Below, piece by piece: positions 27,235 to 35,633 of a stretch of DNA of 64,000 nt. The notes beneath the pieces were generated by a model, which was given only the letters and a program-made list of their open reading frames with translations, searched no databases and was not told the DNA's origin. Each line of letters begins with the position of its first letter. Position 1 is the first letter of the stretch. A program made the translations under genes and the position numbers. Source of the DNA: an uncultured Bacillaceae bacterium (GTDB lineage: Bacteria; Bacillota; Bacilli; Bacillales; Bacillaceae_L); assembly GCA_947497585.1 (NCBI GenBank), contig CANMHG010000009.1, forward strand, positions 62,001 to 126,000, read 5' to 3'.

Positions 27235-27831
27235 ATGTTAAAAGAAATAATTAAAAATCACGCTAACTTTTGCATTGAAGAAAATTTTATAGGAATCGGT
27301 TCTACAAGAAAGGTATATAGAATCTCTGACTATGTAATAAAGAAACATTTGCATCCTCTTGGTTATAAACAATCGCTGCAAGAGTTAGAAATATACAATT
27401 CTATGGTTGATAAAGGATTTAATGAATTGTTTGCAGAGGTTTATTATGTGGATGAACGTTTCGCTGTGCAAAAATACTATAAACCAATAGAAATGAAGTA
27501 TAATCAATCATTTGATATTGATGTTATGAGAGAGGCTCATCTCATCCCTAATAAGTATGAAGACATATTAAACTTATTAGGTAAGGATTATGATAACTTT
27601 GATATAAAGGATAGCGGCAATTATGGATTAAATGACGAGGGGAAACTTGTTTTTATAGATTATGGTATGACAAAAACCATCTATGAAAATGAGTGGGTAC
27701 CACTAGCAGAGTCAGGTGAACTTCCTCAAATCCACTTTGACTTCTGTGGTGTTTGCAAAGAGCAAAAAGAACTCCGTATGTATGGAGAAAACGATAAGGA
27801 TAAACGATGTTATGTGTGTGGGAAACAATAG
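27235..27831 (+). CDS. Minimal kinase-like protein with C-terminal zinc ribbon
   Basis: A 198-residue protein. Residues 20-30 (GIGSTRKVYRI) look like a nucleotide-binding glycine loop, K36/K37 in VIKKHL like the ATP-binding lysine and E50 or E52 like the helix-C glutamate. D126-S-G-N129 resembles the catalytic D..N and D142-Y-G144 the metal-binding DFG. The C-terminus adds a zinc ribbon, C171-x-x-C174 and C192-x-x-C195. The kinase-like part is only about 150 residues, so most of a normal C-lobe is absent. Whether it phosphorylates anything is unknown. ATG follows CAGGAGG. It is bracketed by palindromic elements 27040 and 28161. Confidence 0.7.
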   Translation: MLKEIIKNHANFCIEENFIGIGSTRKVYRISDYVIKKHLHPLGYKQSLQELEIYNSMVDKGFNELFAEVYYVDERFAVQKYYKPIEMKYNQSFDIDVMREAHLIPNKYEDILNLLGKDYDNFDIKDSGNYGLNDEGKLVFIDYGMTKTIYENEWVPLAESGELPQIHFDFCGVCKEQKELRMYGENDKDKRCYVCGKQ

Positions 27832-27869
27832 GTTTATTAACAACTAAAGGAGAGTTGGAGGGGAATTCT

Positions 27870-28085
27870 ATGAATGATGATCATAATTCACATCCAGATA
27901 ATAATTCAAAAGGCAAAAAGCTAGCATTTTGGGATGTATTTCTTACAGGAGGTTGGTCTTCATTTACTCAAGAATGGAAAAACTCAAAGAGTATCCTCCA
28001 TACTACCCTTATGTTTGCAGTACCTATCCTAGGAGCGGGAATTATCGTTCTACTGGGAATATTGGCTAGTCATATTTTTAATTAA
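27870..28085 (+). CDS. Small single-helix membrane protein
   Basis: A 71-residue protein with a His/Asn/Asp-rich N-terminus (residues 1-16), an aromatic stretch and one C-terminal helix (about 45-68). ATG 27870 follows GGAGGGG 38 bases after the kinase-like gene, so the two are probably co-transcribed; an upstream in-frame ATG lies inside the kinase-like gene without a ribosome site. Family not recognised. Confidence 0.6.
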   Translation: MNDDHNSHPDNNSKGKKLAFWDVFLTGGWSSFTQEWKNSKSILHTTLMFAVPILGAGIIVLLGILASHIFN

Positions 28086-28160
28086 TGTTCATAAGTTGTT
28101 AGTCATGCTTATTTCCGATAATCTCCAACGGTTACTAAATGTAAATGAATTATATATGAG

Positions 28161-28256
28161 TGTGAAAATCTTTAAACAAACGTTTGATGAATCGATCTCA
28201 GCCCAATGCTACCAAGGGGTTGAAAAAAACAATCAAACGTTTGTTTAGTTTTCACA
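28161..28256. repeat. Palindromic element copy 2 (about 96 bp)
   Basis: Same layout as the element at 27040: AAACAAACGTTTGAT (left) and its inverse ATCAAACGTTTGTTT (right) around a similar interior. Here the inverted match extends outward to TGTGAAAA / TTTTCACA with a small gap. It lies in the same orientation as copy 1. Confidence 0.85.
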
Positions 28257-28311
28257 AAGTATGTTTATCCTCTATGCTAAAATAGTTGTAACAAGTATTG
28301 TAGGTGATTCT

Positions 28312-29046
28312 ATGTATGAGCTAATCAACCAAATCGGATATCTCATTTCGCAACCATTTAACAACTTAGCTAGAAGCTTTGAAACGGTTCCGATTTTATT
28401 TGCATTTTTACTCGGGATTGTTGGCTCGATGGTACCCTGTCAGCTTACAGCTAATGTTGGTGCTATGACTCTCTATGGAAATAAGTCCTTTCAAAAGGGA
28501 CTTGCCTGGACGGATGTCCTGCTCTTTACTTTAGGAAAAATAACGGTATTTAGTGGACTAGGTTTCTTGGTATGGTTATTAGGTAGGGAGTTTCAGTCAG
28601 AATTAACAGTTTATTTTCCTTGGTTTAGAAAAATAGTAGGGCCTTTATTTATTTTAGTTGGTTTTTATATGTTAGGAATTATCAAACTAAAAGGATCTAT
28701 CCCCTTTTTCGAACGACCTAAAAGTTTGTTTCAGAAAGGAAAATTAGGATCTTTTTTACTGGGGGCTAGCTTTTCCCTAGGATTTTGTCCGACAATGTTT
28801 GTGTTGTTTTTTATCACACTAATGCCAGTTGTTCTTTCTACCTCATATGGGGTTGTGTTGCCAAGCTTATTTGCTATCGGAACCACATTACCATTATTGC
28901 TTGTCATGGTGTTAATCTGGTACTTTGGAGCGAGTGGAGTGGTTTTAAGAAAAAGCAGAAAAGTCGGGGCTAATTTACAAAGAATAGCTGGGGTTCTTTT
29001 AATCATTATCGGTCTGTTTGACTCTATTACGTACTGGTCGATTTAG
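28312..29046 (+). CDS. CcdA/DsbD-like membrane thiol transporter
   Basis: A 244-residue, roughly six-helix membrane protein of the cytochrome-c-biogenesis / DsbD transmembrane family. It has one cysteine in each half (MVPCQLTANVG and GFCPTMFVL), the arrangement used to carry reducing equivalents across the membrane. The first site resembles the CcdA PC motif. No thioredoxin-like partner or cytochrome gene is adjacent. ATG 28312 is chosen after TAGGTGATT; the upstream frame to 28261 lacks a ribosome site. Confidence 0.75.
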   Translation: MYELINQIGYLISQPFNNLARSFETVPILFAFLLGIVGSMVPCQLTANVGAMTLYGNKSFQKGLAWTDVLLFTLGKITVFSGLGFLVWLLGREFQSELTVYFPWFRKIVGPLFILVGFYMLGIIKLKGSIPFFERPKSLFQKGKLGSFLLGASFSLGFCPTMFVLFFITLMPVVLSTSYGVVLPSLFAIGTTLPLLLVMVLIWYFGASGVVLRKSRKVGANLQRIAGVLLIIIGLFDSITYWSI

Positions 29047-29106
29047 TTAAATTAACCAATCCGCCTATTTCTCATATACTGTTTATTGTATATGAGGAGG
29101 GATATT

Positions 29107-29616
29107 ATGCGATTGGCAGCAGTAGACCTAGGGATAATGGCTGAACATCTTGCAACACACGAAGGAATGATTAGTAAGTTAAAATGGTACCACGCAAAAG
29201 TAAGTAATCCTATATTGAAGCAATTACTACATTCACATATCGTTATTTTGAAAAGTCATGTTCAGGCAATGTTAGCTTTAGTTGACCCAAGGTATCATGG
29301 GCAGGTTTCTATACCACGGGTTGAAGAAGTTCAATTAAATCTACAAAATCAAACCTTTACTGAAGCAGAAGTAGATATTACCTTAGAGGTAAGAGGTATG
29401 GCCAAATTAATGGCTGGAGATAATTTTATGTCTGCGTTAATGATGAAGGATAAAAATGTGAAGCATATACATGTTCAAATGGCTGAGCAGGATAAGAAAT
29501 TTCAGTCTATGTATAATGAGATAGTTAAATACGTAAATGCCGCCTATGTACCAAAAGCGACTGAGCAAGAGCAACTTGAAACCTTGAAAAAATACTATCA
29601 TGTATTACAAGAGTAG
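29107..29616 (+). CDS. Helical protein, possibly CotF/ferritin-like
   Basis: A 169-residue soluble, almost fully helical protein. The first helices contain AEHLATHEGMISKL and LLHSHIVILKSHVQAM, with the His/Glu spacing seen in ferritin-like and CotF-type spore-coat proteins. I cannot confirm a metal site. ATG 29107 follows AGGAGGG. It starts 60 bases after the CcdA-like gene and could be co-transcribed. A terminator lies about 85 bases downstream. Confidence 0.5.
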   Translation: MRLAAVDLGIMAEHLATHEGMISKLKWYHAKVSNPILKQLLHSHIVILKSHVQAMLALVDPRYHGQVSIPRVEEVQLNLQNQTFTEAEVDITLEVRGMAKLMAGDNFMSALMMKDKNVKHIHVQMAEQDKKFQSMYNEIVKYVNAAYVPKATEQEQLETLKKYYHVLQE

Positions 29617-29700
29617 ATGGATAGATTGAAAAATAGCTACCCTTCATAGAGTAACGGATTCTCTTTTGAGTTCTAAATCATAAATAATGCACAAAAAAAT

Positions 29701-29740
29701 AAGCATGGTTATTTGCAATTAAATAACTATGCTTTTTTTT
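29701..29740 (+). terminator. Terminator after the helical CotF-like gene
   Basis: 13-bp stem (29702-29714 with 29721-29733, one mismatch or G-U) and eight Ts. Confidence 0.85.
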
Positions 29741-29794
29741 GCTCATTTATTCAGTTAATGAAGTACGATACTAGAAAAGCATGCAAAGAAAAAA

Positions 29795-29968
29795 GTCCTT
29801 CATATAGTTGATGAAGGACAAACCAAGGCAGACATACAAAGGAAATGTCCTTCACAAAGCAGATGAAGGACAAACCAAGGCAAACATACAAAGGAAATGT
29901 CCTTCACAAAGCAGATGAAGGACAAAAGCAGAAAGACATCCAAAGGAAATGTCTTTCATAAAGGCTCT
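29795..29968 (+). repeat. 52-bp tandem hairpin array 4 (GTCCTTCA type, 4 units)
   Basis: GTCCTTCA occurs at 29795, 29847 and 29899, and GTCTTTCA at 29951: 52-bp steps. Each of the first three units is GTCCTTCA, a 9-nt loop, TGAAGGAC, then a 27-nt linker (such as AAACCAAGGCAAACATACAA). The geometry equals that of arrays 1-3 although the sequence differs. It lies between convergent genes. Confidence 0.92.
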
Positions 29969-29969
29969 G

Positions 29970-31073
29970 TTATTTAAACTTATCCTTCAATTTCCCCCAG
30001 AATCCCTTCTGCTCGTCCTCTGGAATATCCGTTAAATAAAGTGGGACTTTACCAATTGATTTATCTTTGATATAAATCGTAATTTTGCCTACTGGATCTT
30101 CTAGGTCGTGTCCTTTCTTTACTTTTTTCGGATGAAGCAGTGTAATTGAGAGTGAGACTCCTTCTTTTTCCTTAGCGGTCATTGGATACACAAAGCTATC
30201 CTTTGTACTAATGTTTCCTTTGTAATACTGATCATTAATTTGAGCCTGTTCATCTTTTTTTACAATTTCAACTAACTCATACTGTTCAAATGCTCGATTA
30301 TAAAGAGCCATATGGTCGTTCCAATCATTACCGTCATTAATCGTAACAGCAATTAAATCGAGGTTATCTTTTGAAGCTGTTGTAACAAGAGTTCGCTTGG
30401 CTCTCTTCGTGTAACCTGTTTTCCCACCAGTGCAATATTCATAAAACTGTGTTAGTAATCGGTTTTTGTTATGCCACGATCTAGCGATTTCACCACTAGA
30501 AGGTCGATAATCTTTCGTACCTGAAATCTTTGCATACGTTTCATTCTTCATTGCATATCGAGTTAACAAAGCCATATCATACGCAGATGAGTAGTGATTT
30601 TCGTGGTCATCTAGCCCGTGTGGATTTGCGAAAACAGTGTTTTTCATACCGATTTCCTTAGCTTTCTTGTTCATCATATCCACAAATTCTTCCAAACTTC
30701 CCCCAACATGTTCAGCGATAGCAACTGCTGCATCGTTTCCTGAACGAAGCATGAGTCCATACGTTAAATCGATTAACTTCATTTTTTCATTGGGTTGAAG
30801 ATAGAGAGAGGAGCCTTCTGTATGTATGGCTTTATTGCTTACCTTTACAGTGTCATCGAGCTTACCTGATTCAATAGCTAGAATGGCTGTCATTATTTTT
30901 GTTATGCTTGCAATTCTTAGTGGGGCATGTGCATTTTTTTCATATAAAACCCGTCCTGAGTGCTGTTCCATTAAGATGGCACCTTTTGCGGCAATAGCGT
31001 GACTCTTAGTAGGAAGTAAAGTGATTAGTAAGAGGAATACAGTGAGTATTGTAATGTATTTTGAACGTTTCAT
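29970..31073 (-). CDS. Serine-type D-Ala-D-Ala carboxypeptidase (class C PBP)
   Basis: A 367-residue exported DD-carboxypeptidase that trims the terminal D-alanine of peptidoglycan stem peptides. The signal peptide ends SHA (about residue 26). The catalytic motifs are S-x-x-K (SITK), SGN (LRSGNDAA) and KTG (GGKTGYT). The C-terminal domain (about 275-360) is the usual beta-rich PBP5_C type, ending in a basic amphipathic helix. It resembles DacF/DacB; I cannot choose between them. GGGAG precedes the ATG. Confidence 0.9.
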   Translation of the reverse strand: MKRSKYITILTVFLLLITLLPTKSHAIAAKGAILMEQHSGRVLYEKNAHAPLRIASITKIMTAILAIESGKLDDTVKVSNKAIHTEGSSLYLQPNEKMKLIDLTYGLMLRSGNDAAVAIAEHVGGSLEEFVDMMNKKAKEIGMKNTVFANPHGLDDHENHYSSAYDMALLTRYAMKNETYAKISGTKDYRPSSGEIARSWHNKNRLLTQFYEYCTGGKTGYTKRAKRTLVTTASKDNLDLIAVTINDGNDWNDHMALYNRAFEQYELVEIVKKDEQAQINDQYYKGNISTKDSFVYPMTAKEKEGVSLSITLLHPKKVKKGHDLEDPVGKITIYIKDKSIGKVPLYLTDIPEDEQKGFWGKLKDKFK

Positions 31074-31237
31074 TTTATCTCCCTTCCTATTTTATTTTCA
31101 CAACACTATTGTTTGTCATTCTCCTACGATACTATTCGTCATTTAGTCAAAAGTTTTCCTTTAAAAGGTATTTTCAAAAATCTATATGGCTATATTGGTA
31201 GCGTAGATAAGTAGTACATATACAAGGAGATGAACCC

Positions 31238-32800
31238 GTGAAAAAGGACAATGAACACAATCAATCCGAAGATACTTTAACAAACCGACAAGGACATCCA
31301 GTAACCGATAACCAAAATGTAAGAACTGTTGGCAATCGTGGTCCTACTACTTTAGAGAACTATGATTTTCTTGAAAAAATTAGCCACTTCGATCGTGAAA
31401 GAATCCCAGAACGTGTTGTTCATGCTCGTGGGGCCGGTGCACATGGCTATTTTGAATCGTACGGCACATTTAACGGGGAACCTATCTCTAACTATACAAG
31501 AGCAAAAGTATTTACAAATACAGATGTACAAACTCCCGTATTTGTCCGTTTTTCGACTGTTGTACATGGAGGACACTCACCAGAAACACTCCGGGATCCA
31601 AGAGGATTTGCGGTTAAGTTTTATACAGAAGACGGGAACTGGGATTTGGTCGGAAACAATTTGAAGATATTCTTTATTCGTGATCCTTTAAAGTTTCCAG
31701 ACATGGTTCATTCCTTTAAACCTGACCCTGTTACGAACTTACAAGACCCAGAAAGAATGTTTGACTTTTTATGCCAAACACCAGAATCTGCTCATATGGT
31801 TACGTTCTTATTTTCACCATGGGGTATACCTGCAAATTATCGAGAGATGCAAGGATCTGGCGTACATGCTTATAAATGGGTTAATGAAGAAGGAAAAGCA
31901 GTACTTGTAAAATACCATTGGGAACCTGTTCAGGGCATAAAGAACTTGTCTCAGAAAGATGCAGATAAACTACAAAGCATGAACTTCAATCATGCTACCC
32001 AGGATTTATATGAAGCCATCGAAAAAGGAGACTATCCAGAATGGGAGCTTTATGTTCAAATCATGGAGGATGGCGAACATCCTGAACTGGACTTTGATCC
32101 GCTAGATCCAACTAAGCTATGGTATAAAGACCAATATCCATGGCAAAAAGTTGGGAAAATGGTCTTAAATAAAAACCCTGAAAACTATTTTGCAGAAGTA
32201 GAGCAGGTTGCTTTCGGTACAGGTGTGCTCGTTGACGGACTGGATTTTTCTGATGATAAATTACTTCAAGGAAGAACATTCTCTTATTCAGATACTCAGC
32301 GCTACCGTGTTGGCTCTAATTACTTACAATTGCCGATAAACAAACCAAAAAAGCATGTGGCAACAAATCAGACTGGTGGTCAGATGGATTATCGTACAGA
32401 CTTTGGAAAAGACCAGAACCCGCATGTTAATTACGAGCCCTCTCTTATCGGAGGACTAAAAGAAGCCAAGAACCCAGGAAGAGAGCATGAGCCATATGTA
32501 GAAGGTAATTTAAAAAGAGAGAAGATATCGCGTGAAAATAATTTCGGTCAAGCTGGTGAAACATACAGACGCTTTAACGATTGGGAGCGTACTGAGCTCA
32601 TCTCAAATCTTGTAGGTGCACTATCGGGCTGTCGTAAAGAAATTCAAGACCGTATGGTGGACATCTTCACTCAGTGTGATGAAGACTATGGTAAGAGAGT
32701 GGCAGAAGGTTTGAAAATGGCAGGAAAAGATGCAGAGAATAAAATGGATGAGGCTGTTAAACAAGCTGAAGAAATGGGCCATCCTTCAGACCCATATTAA
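31238..32800 (+). CDS. Haem catalase
   Basis: A 520-residue monofunctional catalase that converts hydrogen peroxide to water and oxygen. Present are the active-site histidine region [11 protein letters not shown], the asparagine in WDLVGNN, RFSTV and the haem-ligand tyrosine region [11 protein letters not shown]. The C-terminal 30 residues are a charged helical extension ending HPSDPY. GTG 31238 follows AAGGAGATGA. No clear PerR box or SigB promoter was seen upstream. Gene name (katA or katE type) is left open. Confidence 0.95.
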   Translation: MKKDNEHNQSEDTLTNRQGHPVTDNQNVRTVGNRGPTTLENYDFLEKISHFDRERIPERVVHARGAGAHGYFESYGTFNGEPISNYTRAKVFTNTDVQTPVFVRFSTVVHGGHSPETLRDPRGFAVKFYTEDGNWDLVGNNLKIFFIRDPLKFPDMVHSFKPDPVTNLQDPERMFDFLCQTPESAHMVTFLFSPWGIPANYREMQGSGVHAYKWVNEEGKAVLVKYHWEPVQGIKNLSQKDADKLQSMNFNHATQDLYEAIEKGDYPEWELYVQIMEDGEHPELDFDPLDPTKLWYKDQYPWQKVGKMVLNKNPENYFAEVEQVAFGTGVLVDGLDFSDDKLLQGRTFSYSDTQRYRVGSNYLQLPINKPKKHVATNQTGGQMDYRTDFGKDQNPHVNYEPSLIGGLKEAKNPGREHEPYVEGNLKREKISRENNFGQAGETYRRFNDWERTELISNLVGALSGCRKEIQDRMVDIFTQCDEDYGKRVAEGLKMAGKDAENKMDEAVKQAEEMGHPSDPY

Positions 32801-32816
32801 ACCGGCTAAAAATTCT

Positions 32817-32848
32817 AAGAACTAGCTTAAATGCTAGTTCTATTTTTC
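32817..32848 (+). terminator. Terminator after the catalase gene
   Basis: 9-bp stem AGAACTAGC with GCTAGTTCT, 6-nt loop, T-rich tail. Confidence 0.85.
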
Positions 32849-32888
32849 ATTGTTAAAAGAAAAATACTACTTGGTATATTTTAAAAGG

Positions 32889-32918
32889 TTGAATTGATAT
32901 TAGAAAATGCGATATACT
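32889..32918 (+). promoter_or_regulatory. SigA promoter of the mhqR-like operon
   Basis: TTGAAT (32889-32894), 18-nt spacer, TATACT (32913-32918), immediately before the operator palindrome. Confidence 0.65.
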
Positions 32919-32924
32919 AATATT

Positions 32925-32940
32925 ATCTCGAATTCAAGAT
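32925..32940 (+). promoter_or_regulatory. MhqR-type operator
   Basis: ATCTCGAATTCAAGAT is an imperfect palindrome that matches the B. subtilis MhqR box, as I recall it, at nearly every base. It lies just after the -10 box, placed to block initiation, and so implies autoregulation. Confidence 0.75.
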
Positions 32941-32955
32941 AAAGGATTGGTAAGA

Positions 32956-33411
32956 ATGAATCAAAATCAAATAAATACTAACGACTCTAGTCTTTCGTTA
33001 AAATTGTTTATAGTGTTAGCTCGTTCAAACAGAACGGTTGCAGACTTAGTCGAGCAGGATATTAAAACATATGGATTAAACCCAACTGAGTTTGCAGTAT
33101 TAGAATTGCTATTTCACAAGGGAGATCAACCCATTCAGCATATTGGTAAAAAGGTTTTACTTGCAAGCGGAAGCATCACGTATGTAGTTGATAAACTGGA
33201 GAACAAAAAGCTACTACAACGCGTTTCTTGCCCAAAAGACCGAAGAGTTATTTATGCTTCTATCACCGAGGATGGTAAAAAACTTATGGAAGAAATTTTT
33301 CCTAACCACCAAGCAGAAGTCCATAAAATCTTCTCAGGGCTAACAAATGAAGAAAAAGAAACGATGATTACACTTTTGAAAAAAGTGGGCTTACAGGAAA
33401 ACAAAGACTAA
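32956..33411 (+). CDS. mhqR: MarR-family repressor, MhqR-like
   Basis: A 151-residue winged-helix MarR/DUF24-unrelated repressor. Helix-turn-helix region LASGSITYVVDKLENKKLL (about 70-88) and wing SCPKDRRVIYASIT. Its gene is followed 30 bases later by an MhqD-type hydrolase and preceded by an MhqR-like box. In B. subtilis MhqR controls resistance to catechol and methylhydroquinone, so this is probably a quinone/thiol-stress repressor of its own operon. ATG 32956 follows AAAGGA at 9 bases. Confidence 0.82.
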   Translation: MNQNQINTNDSSLSLKLFIVLARSNRTVADLVEQDIKTYGLNPTEFAVLELLFHKGDQPIQHIGKKVLLASGSITYVVDKLENKKLLQRVSCPKDRRVIYASITEDGKKLMEEIFPNHQAEVHKIFSGLTNEEKETMITLLKKVGLQENKD

Positions 33412-33441
33412 TTGTGATAAAAACTAGAAGGAGGAAAAAAC

Positions 33442-34047
33442 GTGAAGCATATTTTTGAAAAAGGCCAGGACATGAATAAACCAACATTATTATTACTACA
33501 CGGAACTGGTGGTAATGAAAATGATTTACTACCTTTAGCTGGAATGATAGATCCTACTGCTTCTGTTTTAAGTGTGAGAGGTAATGTAGTAGAAAACGGC
33601 ATGCCTCGTTTTTTTCGAAGACTAGCAGAAGGTGTATTTGATGAGCAAGATCTAATTGAGCGCACAAAGGAACTGAACTCCTTCTTAGACGATGCAGCTA
33701 CTAAATATGAATTTGACAGAAATAACATTGTTGCAATCGGTTATTCAAATGGTGCCAATATAGCGGGTAGTATGCTATTCCATTATAGTGATTCATTGAG
33801 AGGTGCAATATTACACCACCCTATGGTACCACTAAGAGGGATAGAGTTACCAAAGCATACAGAAACACCAATATTCATAACAGCAGGCAAAAATGACCCA
33901 ATCTGCCCTTCCACTGAAGCTACTGAACTTCAAACCCTACTAGAAAATGCAGGAGCAAATGCCGAAATACACTGGGAAAACAATGGCCACCAACTAACAA
34001 GAACAGAAGTTGAAGCAGCTGCAGAGTGGTACAAAACTAAATTTTAA
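33442..34047 (+). CDS. mhqD: MhqD-like carboxylesterase / hydrolase
   Basis: A 201-residue alpha/beta hydrolase of the phospholipase/carboxylesterase group. LLLHGTGGNENDLL forms the oxyanion region, IGYSNGANIAG carries the nucleophile serine, GKNDPICP the aspartate and NNGHQLT the histidine. B. subtilis MhqD (YodD) has this form and is induced by hydroquinones; the physiological substrate is undefined. GTG 33442 follows AGGAGG. Operon partner of the upstream MarR repressor. Confidence 0.85.
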   Translation: MKHIFEKGQDMNKPTLLLLHGTGGNENDLLPLAGMIDPTASVLSVRGNVVENGMPRFFRRLAEGVFDEQDLIERTKELNSFLDDAATKYEFDRNNIVAIGYSNGANIAGSMLFHYSDSLRGAILHHPMVPLRGIELPKHTETPIFITAGKNDPICPSTEATELQTLLENAGANAEIHWENNGHQLTRTEVEAAAEWYKTKF

Positions 34048-34143
34048 CCATAAATCATAGGCTGTATTTATTTCGTTCTTGCATCATCAAAATAATTTGA
34101 TTAAAATAAAGATAACAATGGTTTTTGCAAAGGGTGAGTACAG

Positions 34144-34485
34144 ATGAATGAAATTGAACTAACCGATGTTACGCTAGAAAAAACATTCGAAAAATACGAA
34201 CTAAAATTTAAGGCATTAGCTGATAAAAAGCGCCTTATGATTATGAATGAAATCGTCAAACGTGGCAGTGTATGTGTATGTGATTTATCCGATATCGTTG
34301 ACATGCCACAATCAAAACTATCTTATCACTTAAGGATACTATTTGATGCAGATTTGCTTATTAAAGTAACAAAAGGCACATGGAGTTATTATGAACTAAA
34401 CGCAAAAGAACTTAATCACCTTTTATCAGAAGAGCTATGTTGTCTTTTTAAACCAGACTCAACTAAATCTTCCTGCTGTGAATAG
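34144..34485 (+). CDS. ArsR-family metalloregulator
   Basis: A 113-residue ArsR/SmtB-type winged-helix repressor. The recognition region is PQSKLSYHLRIL. A CVCDLS motif (C-x-C in the third helix) is the arsenite/antimonite-sensing site of ArsR, and the C-terminus ends SSCCE with another cysteine pair. It is a stand-alone gene closed by a terminator, with no arsenite pump or reductase beside it, so its targets lie elsewhere. Confidence 0.88.
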   Translation: MNEIELTDVTLEKTFEKYELKFKALADKKRLMIMNEIVKRGSVCVCDLSDIVDMPQSKLSYHLRILFDADLLIKVTKGTWSYYELNAKELNHLLSEELCCLFKPDSTKSSCCE

Positions 34486-34517
34486 CATCCAACTATAGTA
34501 GTTGGGTGTTTTTTTTA
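34484..34517 (+). terminator. Terminator after the ArsR gene
   Basis: 9-bp stem CATCCAACT with AGTTGGGTG, 5-nt loop, eight Ts. Confidence 0.88.
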
Positions 34518-34547
34518 TTTGGATAAATATACTAATCTAAAAAACTA

Positions 34548-34576
34548 TTGAATTAATAAACACATTTATGTATAAT
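34548..34576 (+). promoter_or_regulatory. SigA promoter of the amino-acid ABC operon
   Basis: TTGAAT (34548-34553), 17-nt spacer, TATAAT (34571-34576). The leader is about 130 bases; a second TATAAT at 34657 has no good -35 partner. Confidence 0.7.
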
Positions 34577-34711
34577 CAAACATGTCGAAATTAACCGAAA
34601 TTTCACAAGAAAAAATGAAAATGATGAGATTACTTTTATTTTGGACGAATTAGAGGTATAATTAATTGTCAGAAATATTAGAATTGATAATATAAATCAA
34701 GGGGGATCACA

Positions 34712-35509
34712 ATGAAAAAATTTCTAGTATTTACTTTATTTTTAGCAATGTTCGTTATGACTGCTTGCGGTACTAGTAGCGAGCAAACTGGTGGGGAAGA
34801 AAAGAAAAAATTAAAAGTGGTAACTGATGCAGCTTATGCTCCATTTGAATACTTAGACAAAGGTGAAATTGTTGGATTTAGTGTTGATTTCATTGAAGCT
34901 GTTGCTGCGGAAGCTGGTTATGAAATTGAACTAGTTAACGTAGGTTGGGACCCATTATTCGTTGAAGTTGAAGATAAACTTGCAGACCTTGCAATCTCAT
35001 CAATTACAATCAATGATGATCGTAAACAAACTTATGATTTCTCGGTACCATATTTCTTATCTACTAACAAAATTTTAGTTCCAGCTGATAGCGACATCGC
35101 TAGTGCAGCAGACTTAGAAGGTAAAAAAGTTGCTGTTCAAAATGGTACAACAGGTCAAGAGGCTGTTGAGGCATTATTCGGTGCAAACAATAGTAACCTT
35201 AAAAAGTTCGAAAATAACAATCTAGCAATCATGGAATTACTTGCTGGTGGTGCTGATGCGGTTGTAGCTGATAATACAGTTGTTGAAGAATATGCAAAAA
35301 ATAACCCTAATGAAAATTTAAAAGTAGTTGAAGATACAGATAGCTTTGAAGCAGAGTTCTACGGCTTAATGTTCCCTAAGGGAAGCCCACTTGTTTCAGA
35401 GTTCAGTGCTGCGATTAATAAAGTGTTTGAAAGTGGTAAATATGCAGAGATCTATAACGAGTGGTTCGGTTCAGATCCAGATATCGAAACACTTAAAGCA
35501 CAACAATAA
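34712..35509 (+). CDS. Amino-acid ABC transporter substrate-binding lipoprotein
   Basis: A 265-residue lipoprotein: signal peptide with lipobox MTAC (cysteine 19), then the solute-binding family 3 fold. Typical stretches are TDAAYAPFEYLDKGEIVGFSVD-type ligand entry (about 37-58), SSITINDDRKQTYDFS and GTTGQEAVE. Family members bind polar amino acids; glutamine or arginine is likely but not certain. It is the first gene of a binding protein-permease-ATPase operon. Confidence 0.88.
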   Translation: MKKFLVFTLFLAMFVMTACGTSSEQTGGEEKKKLKVVTDAAYAPFEYLDKGEIVGFSVDFIEAVAAEAGYEIELVNVGWDPLFVEVEDKLADLAISSITINDDRKQTYDFSVPYFLSTNKILVPADSDIASAADLEGKKVAVQNGTTGQEAVEALFGANNSNLKKFENNNLAIMELLAGGADAVVADNTVVEEYAKNNPNENLKVVEDTDSFEAEFYGLMFPKGSPLVSEFSAAINKVFESGKYAEIYNEWFGSDPDIETLKAQQ

Positions 35510-35517
35510 ATAGAAGA

Positions 35518-35555
35518 AAAATTGCGTAACATAAATTTGTGTTACGCAATTTTTC
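35518..35555 (+). terminator. Intra-operon terminator after the binding-protein gene
   Basis: 13-bp stem AAATTGCGTAACA with its complement and a T-run. It would cut most transcripts after the binding-protein gene, giving the usual excess of binding protein over permease. Confidence 0.8.
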
Positions 35556-35633
35556 ACTTTATGATTAGTAGACTATATATTGTAAACTTTTACAAAAAAT
35601 AGTATTTGGTTGTTTAAGGGGAGATTATAAAAG

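Noticed and set aside
31080..31237. PerR box or SigB promoter for the catalase gene
   Set aside because: No TTATAAT-type palindrome and no GTTT...GGGWAW pair at correct spacing could be found.
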